Below, one piece after another: positions 1 to 6,279 of a stretch of 7,926 bases of DNA. A program made the position numbers and the translations under genes. The notes beneath the pieces were generated by a model that ran no database searches, was not told the origin of the DNA, and was given only the letters and a program-made list of their open reading frames with translations. Each line of letters opens with the position of its first letter. Positions within the stretch are counted from its first letter, which is position 1. The stretch is from Terriglobales bacterium (lineage in GTDB: Bacteria; Acidobacteriota; Terriglobia; Terriglobales; Acidobacteriaceae), in assembly GCA_019241735.1 (NCBI GenBank), contig JAFAWN010000032.1, positions 1 to 7,926 of the forward strand. Reading direction: 5' to 3'.

Positions 1-1
1 C

Positions 2-79
2 ATTGTAGCTACTTGTACTGCGACGACATTTTTCAGTCATGATCTGGGAGCGACCCCGACTGCGGCGCTTAAAAGGTAA
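2..79 (+). CDS. pilO: 3' end of a PilO-like type IV pilus protein (partial)
   Basis: An open frame enters from the left edge and ends at TAA 77-79, giving 25 codons with the segment ATCTATTFFS. PilO proteins commonly end in a beta strand with an 'A-T-T-F-x-F' character, and pilO normally precedes pilP in the pilMNOPQ operon, so the fit is good although the fragment is very short. The stop lies 9 bases before the next ATG, and the ribosome-binding purines of that gene overlap the stop, which suggests translational coupling. PilO is an inner-membrane protein of the periplasmic alignment complex. The identification rests mainly on position and would need the upstream sequence. The first base belongs to a codon that starts outside the window. 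Confidence 0.55.
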   Translation: MVATCTATTFFSHDLGATPTAALKR

Positions 80-88
80 GGGAGCGAT

Positions 89-766
89 ATGAAGCTGACA
101 AGTGGGATTCTTATACTGGGGATGACGGCAGCTGCCTGGGGGCAGAATTCAAACGTCATCGATAACACCCGCACCAAGGTAAATGGCGCGCAACAGCCGA
201 GGATCGCATCGGAAAATGCGGATTTGGCAAGCGGCAGTGCCAACCAGGCGAGTGCTACGAATTCTACCAACGCATCGCAACCGGTCAATGCGGCGCCCCG
301 GGTTGTCGTTACGGCAGCTCCGAAGCCGGGAGTTTCGAAGGCAAAGACGGCTGCGCATCGCACCACGGCACCCAAGCAAGTCCTGCAGGTAGAGGACAAG
401 AAGAATGCACCCGAGGCTCCGGCTGAGACCCCGAAAAACATCAACCTGACGGGCCGGCGAGACCCTTTTCTGAGTCCGGTGGTGAACCGCACCATGGTGG
501 GTTCTGGCTGCAGTACCGGCAAGCGTTGCCTGGCAATCGATCAGATCAACCTTAAAGGCATTGTGAGCGCGGACAACGGGATGATTGCAGTGGTGGTGAA
601 TGCGCTGGATAAAGCGTACTTCCTGCGGGAAAACGATCCGGTTTTCAACGGTTACGTGGTGAAAATCACCGGCGATTCAATTGTGTTCAAAGAAACGGTG
701 CAGGACAAGTTGGGCAAACCGTTCATGCGAGAGGTCACCAAAAAGATTACAACACCGGCAGTTTAA
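89..766 (+). CDS. pilP: PilP-like type IV pilus assembly protein
   Basis: This 225-residue periplasmic protein probably links the inner-membrane PilN/PilO complex to the N0 domain of the secretin PilQ. Residues 1-18 form a signal peptide (Lys-2, then a hydrophobic ILILGMTAAAWG stretch). Residues 20-115 are low complexity, first Asn/Ser/Ala-rich and then Ala/Pro/Lys-rich, as expected for the flexible tether of PilP. The conserved part begins with GRRDPFLSP (122-130), the hallmark RDPF motif. A small beta-domain follows (about 149-222) with the family pattern: LKGIVS, a central AVVV strand, AYFLRENDPVFNGYVVKI and a final KETVQD segment. The start has a purine-rich Shine-Dalgarno (GGGAG 80-84, four bases before ATG). 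Canonical PilP is a lipoprotein, but here no lipobox cysteine follows the signal peptide. The only cysteines are Cys-141 and Cys-147 (CSTGKRC), close enough to form a disulfide. The next gene, pilQ, supports the assignment. Confidence 0.87.
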   Translation: MKLTSGILILGMTAAAWGQNSNVIDNTRTKVNGAQQPRIASENADLASGSANQASATNSTNASQPVNAAPRVVVTAAPKPGVSKAKTAAHRTTAPKQVLQVEDKKNAPEAPAETPKNINLTGRRDPFLSPVVNRTMVGSGCSTGKRCLAIDQINLKGIVSADNGMIAVVVNALDKAYFLRENDPVFNGYVVKITGDSIVFKETVQDKLGKPFMREVTKKITTPAV

Positions 767-824
767 ATCTGCCGCTGGATTGATGTACTGAGCGCAGCAA
801 ATTTCTTAGACCTTAGAAAGAGAT

Positions 825-855
825 CACGGGGAACGAAATGCAAGCCCGTGGGGAG
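825..855 (+). promoter_or_regulatory. pilQ leader: hairpin next to the ribosome-binding site
   Basis: In the 97-base gap between pilP and pilQ, CACGGG (825-830) can pair with CCCGTG (845-850), a perfect 6-bp stem with a 14-base loop. The last G of the 3' arm is also the first base of the pilQ Shine-Dalgarno GGGGAG (850-855), eight bases from the ATG at 864. The loop holds an ATG (838) that opens a 14-codon reading frame ending at TGA 880-882, out of frame with pilQ and overlapping its start. There is no T-run, so this is not a terminator. A role in tuning PilQ translation is inference only; the stem is short enough to be chance. Confidence 0.3.
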
Positions 856-863
856 AAAGTGAA

Positions 864-2924
864 ATGCGAAAGCAACTGCTGAAGGTTTCCTTACCGCTGC
901 TGGCCCTGGTTCTGATAGCGGCGGCTGAGACGCCGGGCACTGGGACAGAGTTAATTAAGCACGCCACCCTGCAAAAGTTGGATGTGGTCCGCGGGGATGA
1001 TGGCATCAGCGTCGAGATCACGGCCCACGGGCTGGTATCTCCGAAACTGAGCACGCTGCAGTCTCCGGCCCGCGTGGTGATTGATCTGCCGAACACTGTG
1101 GCGGTCACTTCGCGAAATAACTTTAATGTGGGCAGCGAGGGTGTGAAGGGGGTGCGGATCGGCACCGACCGTCTAACGCCTCCGACGACGCGGATCGTGG
1201 TGGATCTGCTCGAGGCTTGCCCTTACGACCTGCTGCCGCGGAGTGGCGACAAGATCGTGCTGAAGTTCCACTCGGCCGGCAAAACTGCCAAAGCCGTAGC
1301 GCCCACTGGCGCACCGGTTTCAACCATAACCGAGACGGCAGTCCATCCGACGTCGGGGTCCCCGGCAGCGGCCAAGCCAGTGCAGAACGCGGCCGCGAGT
1401 GATTTTGTTTTCGTTGAGCCTTCTTATAAGGCCAAAGCCACGGCCGATGGTGCGGCCCCAGTGAACGGCCAGCCTGCACGCGTAGTAGCAGCTGCGGCGA
1501 AGTTTGTAGAAAAACCAGAGGGAGATCTTTTGCCGCGGCCCAGCGCTGCCATGCAACCTGCACAGGCCTCAAATACAACAGTGCAGCCGGCAGTCAATCT
1601 TGCCGCGGAACAGAAAGCCCAATCGCAACAACAACTGCCGACGGCTGGCCCGAAATATACCGGGGAGCCGATTTCGGTGAATCTGAAAGACGTGGACTTA
1701 AAGGATTTCTTCCGGCTGATTCATGAAATCAGCGGATTGAACGTAGTGCTCGATCCCAACGTGAAGGGCACTCTCACCGTGGTCCTCGACGATGTGCCGT
1801 GGGACCAGGCGCTGGACATTGTTCTGAAGAATAACGATCTGGCCCGTCAGTTGGACGGCAACGTACTGAGAATCGCCACCGTCGATACTTTGAAGAAGGA
1901 AGCCGATTCACGCCGGGAAGAGCAGGAATCTGAGGCGCTGGCCGTAGATAAAGTTACTGTAACGCGGTTCTTGAGCTACGCCCACTCCAAGGATGTTGTT
2001 CCCACCGTGAAAAAGTTCCTCACTCAACGCGGGGACGTGATTTCCGATGATCGCACCAATGCAGTGATCATTTCGGATATCCCCTCCGTGATGCCGGGCA
2101 TTGACCGCCTCTTGACGCAGCTCGATCGCAAAACCCAGGAAGTGGAGATTGAGGCCCGCGTGGTTGCGGCAACTCGAAGCTTCGCCCGCGATATAGGAAC
2201 CCAGCTGGGCTTTGGATTCGGCAATGCCGCTACTGCAATCGGCGGCGCCAGCGCTGCTGGAATTTCACCCGTGGGCACTTTCGGTCTCAACCCGCTTTAC
2301 ACAATTGTCGGGACCGCAGCGCCTACTGCTACGACTTTGGCCCAGATCCCATTGTTCTCCAACCTGGCGGCCTCCAGCCCCACCAGTGGAATCTCATTCA
2401 TCAATAGAAGCAGCAGCGTCCAGGTCGATGCAATCCTGACGCTGGCTGAATCCCGCGGATTATTGAAAATCCTTTCCCGTCCGCGCGTCGTCACCCAGAA
2501 CAATATTCAGGCGCTGGTCCGCCAGGGTGTCAGGGTGCCGATTGTGACCCAGGCCCAGTTAGGCGGTCCGCCAACCGTCACTTACGTCGATGCTTTCCTG
2601 CGGCTGACTGTGGTCCCGCAGATCACATCGGAAAATACCATCTTCCTGAACGTGGATGTGGAAAACACTACTCCTGACTTCGGACGTGAAGTCCAGGGCA
2701 ACCCCACATTGATCACGCAACAGGCAACTACACAGGTTTTGGTCACCGACGGCGGAACGGTCGTGATCGGCGGCGTAATCCAAACTCAGAACTCGATCAG
2801 CATTTCACAGGTCCCGTTGCTGGGGAACATTCCCTGGCTTGGCAACCTTTTCAAGCACACCCAGACAAGCACCTCTAATCAGGAGTTGATCTTCTTCATC
2901 ACACCGAGGATCATCCAGACTTAA
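864..2924 (+). CDS. pilQ: type IV pilus outer-membrane secretin PilQ
   Basis: PilQ forms the multimeric outer-membrane channel through which the type IV pilus fibre is extruded and retracted. The protein has 686 residues. A signal peptide spans 1-21 (KQLLK then a LPLLALVLIAAA core). One AMIN domain (about 35-135) is the peptidoglycan-binding type found in PilQ. An Ala/Pro/Gln-rich linker follows (about 137-265), then the secretin N0/STN domain (about 268-340, ISVNLKDVDLKDFFRLI onward), one N1/KH-like domain (about 362-425) and the C-terminal secretin barrel domain (about 426-683). The last carries DGGTVVIGGVI (629-639) and the secretin signature VPLLGNIPWLGNLF (650-663) before the terminal strand ELIFFITPRI. 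The length is normal for PilQ, and all domains expected for a working secretin are present. It has a good Shine-Dalgarno, follows pilP by 97 bases in the same direction, and is closed by a terminator 20 bases downstream, so it ends the pilus operon. A type II secretion secretin is unlikely given the AMIN domain, the single N1 and the neighbours. Confidence 0.97.
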   Translation: MRKQLLKVSLPLLALVLIAAAETPGTGTELIKHATLQKLDVVRGDDGISVEITAHGLVSPKLSTLQSPARVVIDLPNTVAVTSRNNFNVGSEGVKGVRIGTDRLTPPTTRIVVDLLEACPYDLLPRSGDKIVLKFHSAGKTAKAVAPTGAPVSTITETAVHPTSGSPAAAKPVQNAAASDFVFVEPSYKAKATADGAAPVNGQPARVVAAAAKFVEKPEGDLLPRPSAAMQPAQASNTTVQPAVNLAAEQKAQSQQQLPTAGPKYTGEPISVNLKDVDLKDFFRLIHEISGLNVVLDPNVKGTLTVVLDDVPWDQALDIVLKNNDLARQLDGNVLRIATVDTLKKEADSRREEQESEALAVDKVTVTRFLSYAHSKDVVPTVKKFLTQRGDVISDDRTNAVIISDIPSVMPGIDRLLTQLDRKTQEVEIEARVVAATRSFARDIGTQLGFGFGNAATAIGGASAAGISPVGTFGLNPLYTIVGTAAPTATTLAQIPLFSNLAASSPTSGISFINRSSSVQVDAILTLAESRGLLKILSRPRVVTQNNIQALVRQGVRVPIVTQAQLGGPPTVTYVDAFLRLTVVPQITSENTIFLNVDVENTTPDFGREVQGNPTLITQQATTQVLVTDGGTVVIGGVIQTQNSISISQVPLLGNIPWLGNLFKHTQTSTSNQELIFFITPRIIQT

Positions 2925-2944
2925 CCATCAAGTTGCAGTAAAAC

Positions 2945-2991
2945 AACCGCCCGGCACCTGAAGAACCTGTCAGGTCCGGCGGTTTTGTTTT
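2945..2991 (+). terminator. intrinsic terminator after pilQ
   Basis: The 5' arm AACCGCCCGGCACCTGA (2945-2961) pairs with TCAGGTCCGGCGGTT (2970-2984), giving 15 base pairs interrupted only by two single-C bulges on the 5' side, with an 8-base loop. It is followed directly by TTTTGTTTT (2983-2991). This is a GC-rich stem plus U-tract, a strong Rho-independent terminator 20 bases after the pilQ stop. An AAAACA tract just upstream of the 5' arm gives a T-run on the other strand, so it may also work in reverse, though nothing is transcribed that way in the window. It separates the pilus operon from pepP. Confidence 0.9.
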
Positions 2992-3021
2992 GCTCGAAAC
3001 TATTCCATCTTTCACGCAAGT

Positions 3022-3030
3022 TGCTAAACT
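3022..3030 (+). promoter_or_regulatory. candidate extended -10 box for pepP
   Basis: TGCTAAACT (3022-3030) resembles an extended -10 element (TGn followed by TAAACT, which fits TAnnnT). Its last base lies six bases before the pepP ATG at 3037. The gene follows a strong terminator, so it needs its own promoter, and no Shine-Dalgarno is visible before the ATG. A -10 at this distance would place transcription initiation at or next to the start codon, giving a leaderless mRNA. No convincing -35 is seen. This is inference from a short motif. Confidence 0.3.
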
Positions 3031-3036
3031 TCAGCC

Positions 3037-4134
3037 ATGGATTATTCCGGACGCAGCCGGGAGCTACGGGAATCCCTTGCCGAGAATCGGTTGGATGCGC
3101 TGCTAGTTTCCCATCTTCCAAACGTCCGCTACTTGTGCGGATTCACCGGATCCGCTGGTGCGATCGTAGTTACTCCCAAAGCAGCTGTCTTCTTCACCGA
3201 TGGTAGATACACGGCGCAGGCACGCGAAGAGGTGTACGGATCGCGAATCAAGGTAGATAAAAATGCGCCAGTTATCGCGGCGGCACACTGGCTGTCGAGG
3301 AATTCAGCGAAACTACGGAGGAAAGGGCCGATAAGAATTGGTATTGAAGGCAACTACTTCACCGTCTCAAGCCGCGAGGCACTGGCGAAATCGCTTTCTT
3401 GGAACTTTCGCATCTCAGTGGCGCCGCCGCTTGTGGAGCGGCTCCGTGCGGTAAAGGATGCTGAAGAGATACAGGCTCTTCGTGCTGCAGCCGAACTTGG
3501 AGGGAAACTCTTCGACCGGGCGCTCGAAATCATCCGGCCGGGAGTGCGGGAAATCGAGGTCGCCGCTGAAATGGAGTATCTGGCCCGTACCAGCGGAGCG
3601 CAAGAGATGTCGTTTCCGACGATTATCGCCAGCGGGCCGCGATCTGCCCTCCCTCACGGGCGCGCGTCGCCAGCCCCCATCCCTGCCTCCGGATTCGTTG
3701 TCTGTGACTTCGGTGTTATACTTTCGGGCTACTGTTCTGACGTGACGCGGTCGGTTTATGTAGGAACTCCGAAGCCCGCGGCGCGCCATACCTACAAGGC
3801 AGTGCGTAGGGCGCAGTCCGCAGCTCTAGAGGCTGTAAGGCCTGGGGTGGCTGTCAGCGCAGTTGATCATGCCGCCCGCAGGGTGCTGAAGAGCGAGCGC
3901 CTGGCGCAGTATTTCTCTCATTCTACGGGACACGGCCTGGGTTTGGAGATTCACGAGACGCCACGCATCGCCGCGAAACAAACGGATGTCTTGCACGCCG
4001 GAATGGTGATCACGATTGAGCCGGGGGTTTACATCCCCGGCGAATGGGGTGTCCGCATCGAAGACACGGTTCTGGTAACGGAGAATGGCAGCGAGGTTTT
4101 GACGTCCACGAGCAAGAAATTGATCACCCTTTAG
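3037..4134 (+). CDS. pepP: Xaa-Pro aminopeptidase (M24B family)
   Basis: This cytoplasmic dinuclear-metal peptidase removes an N-terminal residue that precedes proline. Its 365 residues match the compact M24B form (short PepP/PepQ-like, as in B. subtilis YqhT) rather than the approximately 440-residue E. coli PepP. Residues 1-130 are the creatinase-type N-terminal domain (DALLVSHLPNVRYLCGFTGS, 20-39). The pita-bread catalytic domain follows (about 140-360). The five expected metal ligands are all present: Asp-224 (CDFG), Asp-235 (SDVTR), His-299 (GHGLG), Glu-328 (IEPGVY) and Glu-342 (RIEDT). The substrate-contact histidines are seen in PHG (207) and IHET (306). The enzyme therefore looks intact. 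A closely related prolidase (dipeptidase, PepQ) role cannot be excluded from sequence alone. The start ATG lacks a Shine-Dalgarno, but the N-terminus fits the family. An aminopeptidase of this group next to accBC is a recurrent bacterial arrangement, often with efp between them; efp is absent here. Confidence 0.93.
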   Translation: MDYSGRSRELRESLAENRLDALLVSHLPNVRYLCGFTGSAGAIVVTPKAAVFFTDGRYTAQAREEVYGSRIKVDKNAPVIAAAHWLSRNSAKLRRKGPIRIGIEGNYFTVSSREALAKSLSWNFRISVAPPLVERLRAVKDAEEIQALRAAAELGGKLFDRALEIIRPGVREIEVAAEMEYLARTSGAQEMSFPTIIASGPRSALPHGRASPAPIPASGFVVCDFGVILSGYCSDVTRSVYVGTPKPAARHTYKAVRRAQSAALEAVRPGVAVSAVDHAARRVLKSERLAQYFSHSTGHGLGLEIHETPRIAAKQTDVLHAGMVITIEPGVYIPGEWGVRIEDTVLVTENGSEVLTSTSKKLITL

Positions 4135-4142
4135 AATTATCG

Positions 4143-4172
4143 TTGATTCCCATGCTGGACTTTCCGTAACGT
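4143..4172 (+). promoter_or_regulatory. weak promoter candidate for accB
   Basis: In the 91-base gap between pepP and accB, TTGATT (4143-4148) and TAACGT (4167-4172) lie 18 bases apart and partly resemble the -35 and -10 hexamers. This would give a leader of about 45 bases before the accB ATG. Just downstream, GCTGA (about 4179-4183) and TCAGC can form a 5-bp hairpin. There is no terminator after pepP, so accB may equally be transcribed from the pepP promoter. Low support. Confidence 0.22.
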
Positions 4173-4225
4173 GCGTTGGCTGATGGTTTCAGCGGGAAAG
4201 CGGCGGACCGGGCCCACTATTCACG

Positions 4226-4726
4226 ATGAATCATAAAGAACTGAAGGAACTCATTGAGTTCCTAGTTGAAAAGGACATCGCCGAGTTCGAACTGGAACGC
4301 GGGGACGTTAAGATACGCATCAAGCGTGGTGCCGAGCCTGGCGCTATACATACGCCTGACCCGCGATACTTTGCCGTGCACTCTGCGCCGCCCCCGGCAC
4401 CAGAAGTCGGCGTGCACCCGGTAACGGCGGAGTCTCCGACTACCGCCCCCGCAACCGCCGCCGCGCCTGCGCCTGTAGAAAATCTTCACATCGTCCACTC
4501 CCCGATCGTCGGAACATACTACGAATCTCCGTCCCCTGGTTCTCCGCCTTTTGTGAAAGTTGGAGACACGGTCGAAGTGGGTCAGGTGGTGTGCATCGTC
4601 GAAGCCATGAAACTTATGAATGAGATCGAATCCGACGTAGCTGGAGAAGTGGTAAAGAAGCTGATCACGAACGGGCAACCCATTGAATATGGACAAGACC
4701 TGTTTGCAATCCGTCCGCGGGCATAG
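4226..4726 (+). CDS. accB: biotin carboxyl carrier protein of acetyl-CoA carboxylase (BCCP)
   Basis: AccB carries the covalently bound biotin that is carboxylated by AccC and then handed to the AccAD transferase to make malonyl-CoA, the first committed step of fatty acid synthesis in the cytoplasm. It has 166 residues, a usual BCCP length. Residues 1-34 form the conserved N-terminal helix-strand (KELKELIEFLVEKDIAEFEL). Residues 35-86 are a Pro/Ala-rich flexible linker. Residues 87-164 are the biotinyl domain, with SPIVGTYYESPSPGSPPFVK including the 'thumb' loop typical of BCCP, and the biotinylation motif EAMKLMNEI (126-134), where Lys-129 is the attachment site. KLM instead of the enterobacterial KMM is a common variant. 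The start is family-typical (MNHKELKELIE), but no Shine-Dalgarno is visible in the bases before it. accC follows in the same direction after a structured spacer, so the two probably form one operon. Confidence 0.97.
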   Translation: MNHKELKELIEFLVEKDIAEFELERGDVKIRIKRGAEPGAIHTPDPRYFAVHSAPPPAPEVGVHPVTAESPTTAPATAAAPAPVENLHIVHSPIVGTYYESPSPGSPPFVKVGDTVEVGQVVCIVEAMKLMNEIESDVAGEVVKKLITNGQPIEYGQDLFAIRPRA

Positions 4727-4738
4727 TTGGAGAACTGT

Positions 4739-4776
4739 CGGGGACACTCACAGAAGTGAAGTGTAATGTTGTCCCG
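4739..4776 (+). other. structured accB-accC spacer (inverted repeat)
   Basis: Between the accB stop and accC, ACACTCAC (4744-4751) pairs with GTGA and GTGT (4756-4759 and 4761-4764), an 8-bp stem with one bulged A (4760) and an AGAA tetraloop. It is flanked by CGGG (4739-4742) and CCCG (4773-4776), which can pair to form an outer stem. There is no T-run after it, so it is not a normal terminator. It could be an mRNA processing or stability element setting the AccB:AccC ratio, or, read as DNA, a repressor site (ACACT...AGTGT). Both roles are inference. Confidence 0.4.
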
Positions 4777-4826
4777 CTTTACGAAGATTGAACAATGCCG
4801 GCATTCCGGGTCGCACCCGAAACTCC

Positions 4827-4832
4827 TACAAT
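4827..4832 (+). promoter_or_regulatory. -10-like box before the probable accC GTG start
   Basis: TACAAT differs from the consensus -10 TATAAT at one base. It is followed by seven A residues and then GTG (4840), the start codon favoured by the protein family. This is the right spacing for transcription to begin at or near the start codon. A matching -35 is not evident (TTCCGG at 17-base spacing). The box also lies within the coding frame if the upstream ATG (4795) is used, so it may be coincidental. Confidence 0.28.
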
Positions 4833-4839
4833 AAAAAAA

Positions 4840-6210
4840 GTGTTCAAGAAAATTCTAATCGCGAATCGTGGCGAAATTGCGTTGCGGGTGATATGCGCCT
4901 GCAAAGAACTGGGCATTCGCCCCGTGGCAATTTACAGCGAGGCTGATCGAAACTCGCTGCATGTACGTTTTGCCGACGAAGCAATCTGCATCGGGCCGCC
5001 GCAGCTGGCGCAAAGCTACCTCAATATCCCGGCGGTCATCAGCGCCGCCGAAATCGCGAATGTGGACGCAATCCATCCCGGCTATGGATTGCTGGCGGAG
5101 AACGCAAACTTCGCCGAGGTCACGGAAACTTGCAGCATTAAATTTATTGGTCCACCTTCAGACATTATCCGTTTGATGGGGGAAAAGGAACGTGCGCGGG
5201 CGGCAGTGAAAAAGGCCGGAGTGCCGATTTTACCGGGATCAGAGGGAATTCTCGCCGGTGAAGGCGAAGCAGTGGAATGGGCACGGCAGGTTGGGTTCCC
5301 GGTAATCGTGAAGGCCACGGCCGGTGGTGGTGGCCGCGGCATGCGCATTGCGCGCGATGAAGCGGAGTTACCCGGCTTGTTCAAAGCCGCGCAGTCGGAA
5401 GCCGCGTCGGCCTTCGGCAATGGGGACCTGTACATGGAAAAATTCATCGAACGGCCCCGCCACATCGAATTCCAGGTTATCGCCGATCAATACCGCAACG
5501 TAGCGAGCCTGGGCGAACGCGAATGCAGCATCCAGCGCCGCCACCAGAAGCTTCTGGAGGAGTCCCCTTCAACCCAGGTCACCCCGGAACTCAGAGCGCA
5601 GATTGGGGACATGCTATCGAAGACTCTTTCTGAGATTGGCTACGTGAATGCCGGAACGGTCGAGTTTCTCATGGACGAAGACCGCAAGCTCTACTTCATA
5701 GAAATGAACACGCGCATTCAGGTGGAACACCCGGTCACGGAAATGGTCACCGATGTAGATCTGGTGAAGAGCCAGATTCTGCTGGCGGCCGGCGAGCGCC
5801 TGGAAAACGTCCTGCAAGGGCCGATTGTGCATCGAGGGCACGCGATTGAATGCCGGATCAATGCCGAGCATCCGGAAAAATTCACGCCATCGGCAGGCAA
5901 GATTACCGCCTTTAATCCGCCGGGAGGCACCGGGGTGCGCATTGATACCGCCGCGTATGCGGAGGGAGTAATCCCCCCTTATTACGATTCGCTTATTGCG
6001 AAATTAATCGTGCGCGGCAAGGACAGGCCGGAGGCGGTATCGCGTATGTCCCGGGCGCTGGAAATGTTTATTGTCGAGGGTATACACACCACCATTCCTT
6101 TGCATCGCGGGATACTGGCTGATCCTGATTTCCGTGCAGGAAATTTCGATACCACCTTCATTGAAAAGTTCCTGGCGAAGAGGAAAGCAGCCGCGAAGCC
6201 GGCTGCGTAG
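4840..6210 (+). CDS. accC: biotin carboxylase subunit of acetyl-CoA carboxylase
   Basis: AccC uses ATP and bicarbonate to carboxylate biotin on AccB. Read from GTG 4840, it has 456 residues and begins VFKKILIANRGEIALRV, exactly where characterised AccC proteins begin (M-F-K-K-I-L-I-A-N-R-G). An in-frame ATG at 4795 would add MPAFRVAPETPTIKK, which has no counterpart in the family I know; neither start has a Shine-Dalgarno. Domains in order (numbering from the GTG): N-terminal Rossmann-like domain (1 to about 110, with AIHPGYGLLAENA), ATP-grasp domain (about 115-320) with the glycine-rich loop KATAGGGGRGM (158-168), RHIEFQ (207-212), and the catalytic stretch EMNTRIQVEHP (288-298), which holds the metal- and bicarbonate-binding Glu/Asn/Arg residues. 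The C-terminal domain has ECRINAEHP with the active-site Arg at about 339. The catalytic residues are intact. The tail is Lys/Ala-rich (AKRKAAAKPAA). A pyruvate or propionyl-CoA carboxylase chain is less likely given the length and the adjacent accB. Confidence 0.95.
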   Translation: MFKKILIANRGEIALRVICACKELGIRPVAIYSEADRNSLHVRFADEAICIGPPQLAQSYLNIPAVISAAEIANVDAIHPGYGLLAENANFAEVTETCSIKFIGPPSDIIRLMGEKERARAAVKKAGVPILPGSEGILAGEGEAVEWARQVGFPVIVKATAGGGGRGMRIARDEAELPGLFKAAQSEAASAFGNGDLYMEKFIERPRHIEFQVIADQYRNVASLGERECSIQRRHQKLLEESPSTQVTPELRAQIGDMLSKTLSEIGYVNAGTVEFLMDEDRKLYFIEMNTRIQVEHPVTEMVTDVDLVKSQILLAAGERLENVLQGPIVHRGHAIECRINAEHPEKFTPSAGKITAFNPPGGTGVRIDTAAYAEGVIPPYYDSLIAKLIVRGKDRPEAVSRMSRALEMFIVEGIHTTIPLHRGILADPDFRAGNFDTTFIEKFLAKRKAAAKPAA

Positions 6211-6248
6211 GCGCCTTTAGGCCGCGCGGTGGGCGGTGGCTGTCAGGT

Positions 6249-6279
6249 CTCGTTTTTCAGATCAAGACGAGTTTTATTT
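6249..6279 (+). terminator. probable intrinsic terminator after accC
   Basis: CTCGTTTT (6249-6256) pairs with AAGACGAG (6264-6271), 8 bp including one T-G wobble, with a 7-base loop. TTTTATTT (6272-6279) follows immediately. The stem has only three GC pairs, so termination may be partial. It lies 38 bases after the accC stop, and its T-run ends five bases before the thiE ATG. The same T-run contains TTTATT (6273-6278), a poor -10-like sequence six bases from that ATG. Confidence 0.55.

Noticed and set aside
37..522. 161-codon open frame on the minus strand opposite pilP
   Set aside because: It lies antisense to a well-supported gene in a GC-rich low-complexity region, has no recognisable domain, and its composition is explained by the codons of pilP.
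925..930. CTGAGA, the core of a THI-box
   Set aside because: It lies inside the pilQ signal peptide codons, far from thiE, with no accompanying riboswitch stems. The gap upstream of thiE has no such motif.
1123..1578. 151-codon minus-strand frame opposite the pilQ linker
   Set aside because: It is a shadow of the low-complexity Ala/Pro linker, with no domain and no start signal.
4262..4747. 161-codon open frame on the minus strand opposite accB
   Set aside because: The translation is rich in Arg/Gly/His runs that mirror the Pro/Ala linker and biotinyl domain of AccB on the other strand; it has no family signature.
6187..6206. 7-bp hairpin GCAGCCG/CGGCTGC at the end of accC
   Set aside because: It is inside the coding sequence for the Lys/Ala tail and is not followed by a T-run. 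The better terminator is at 6249-6279.
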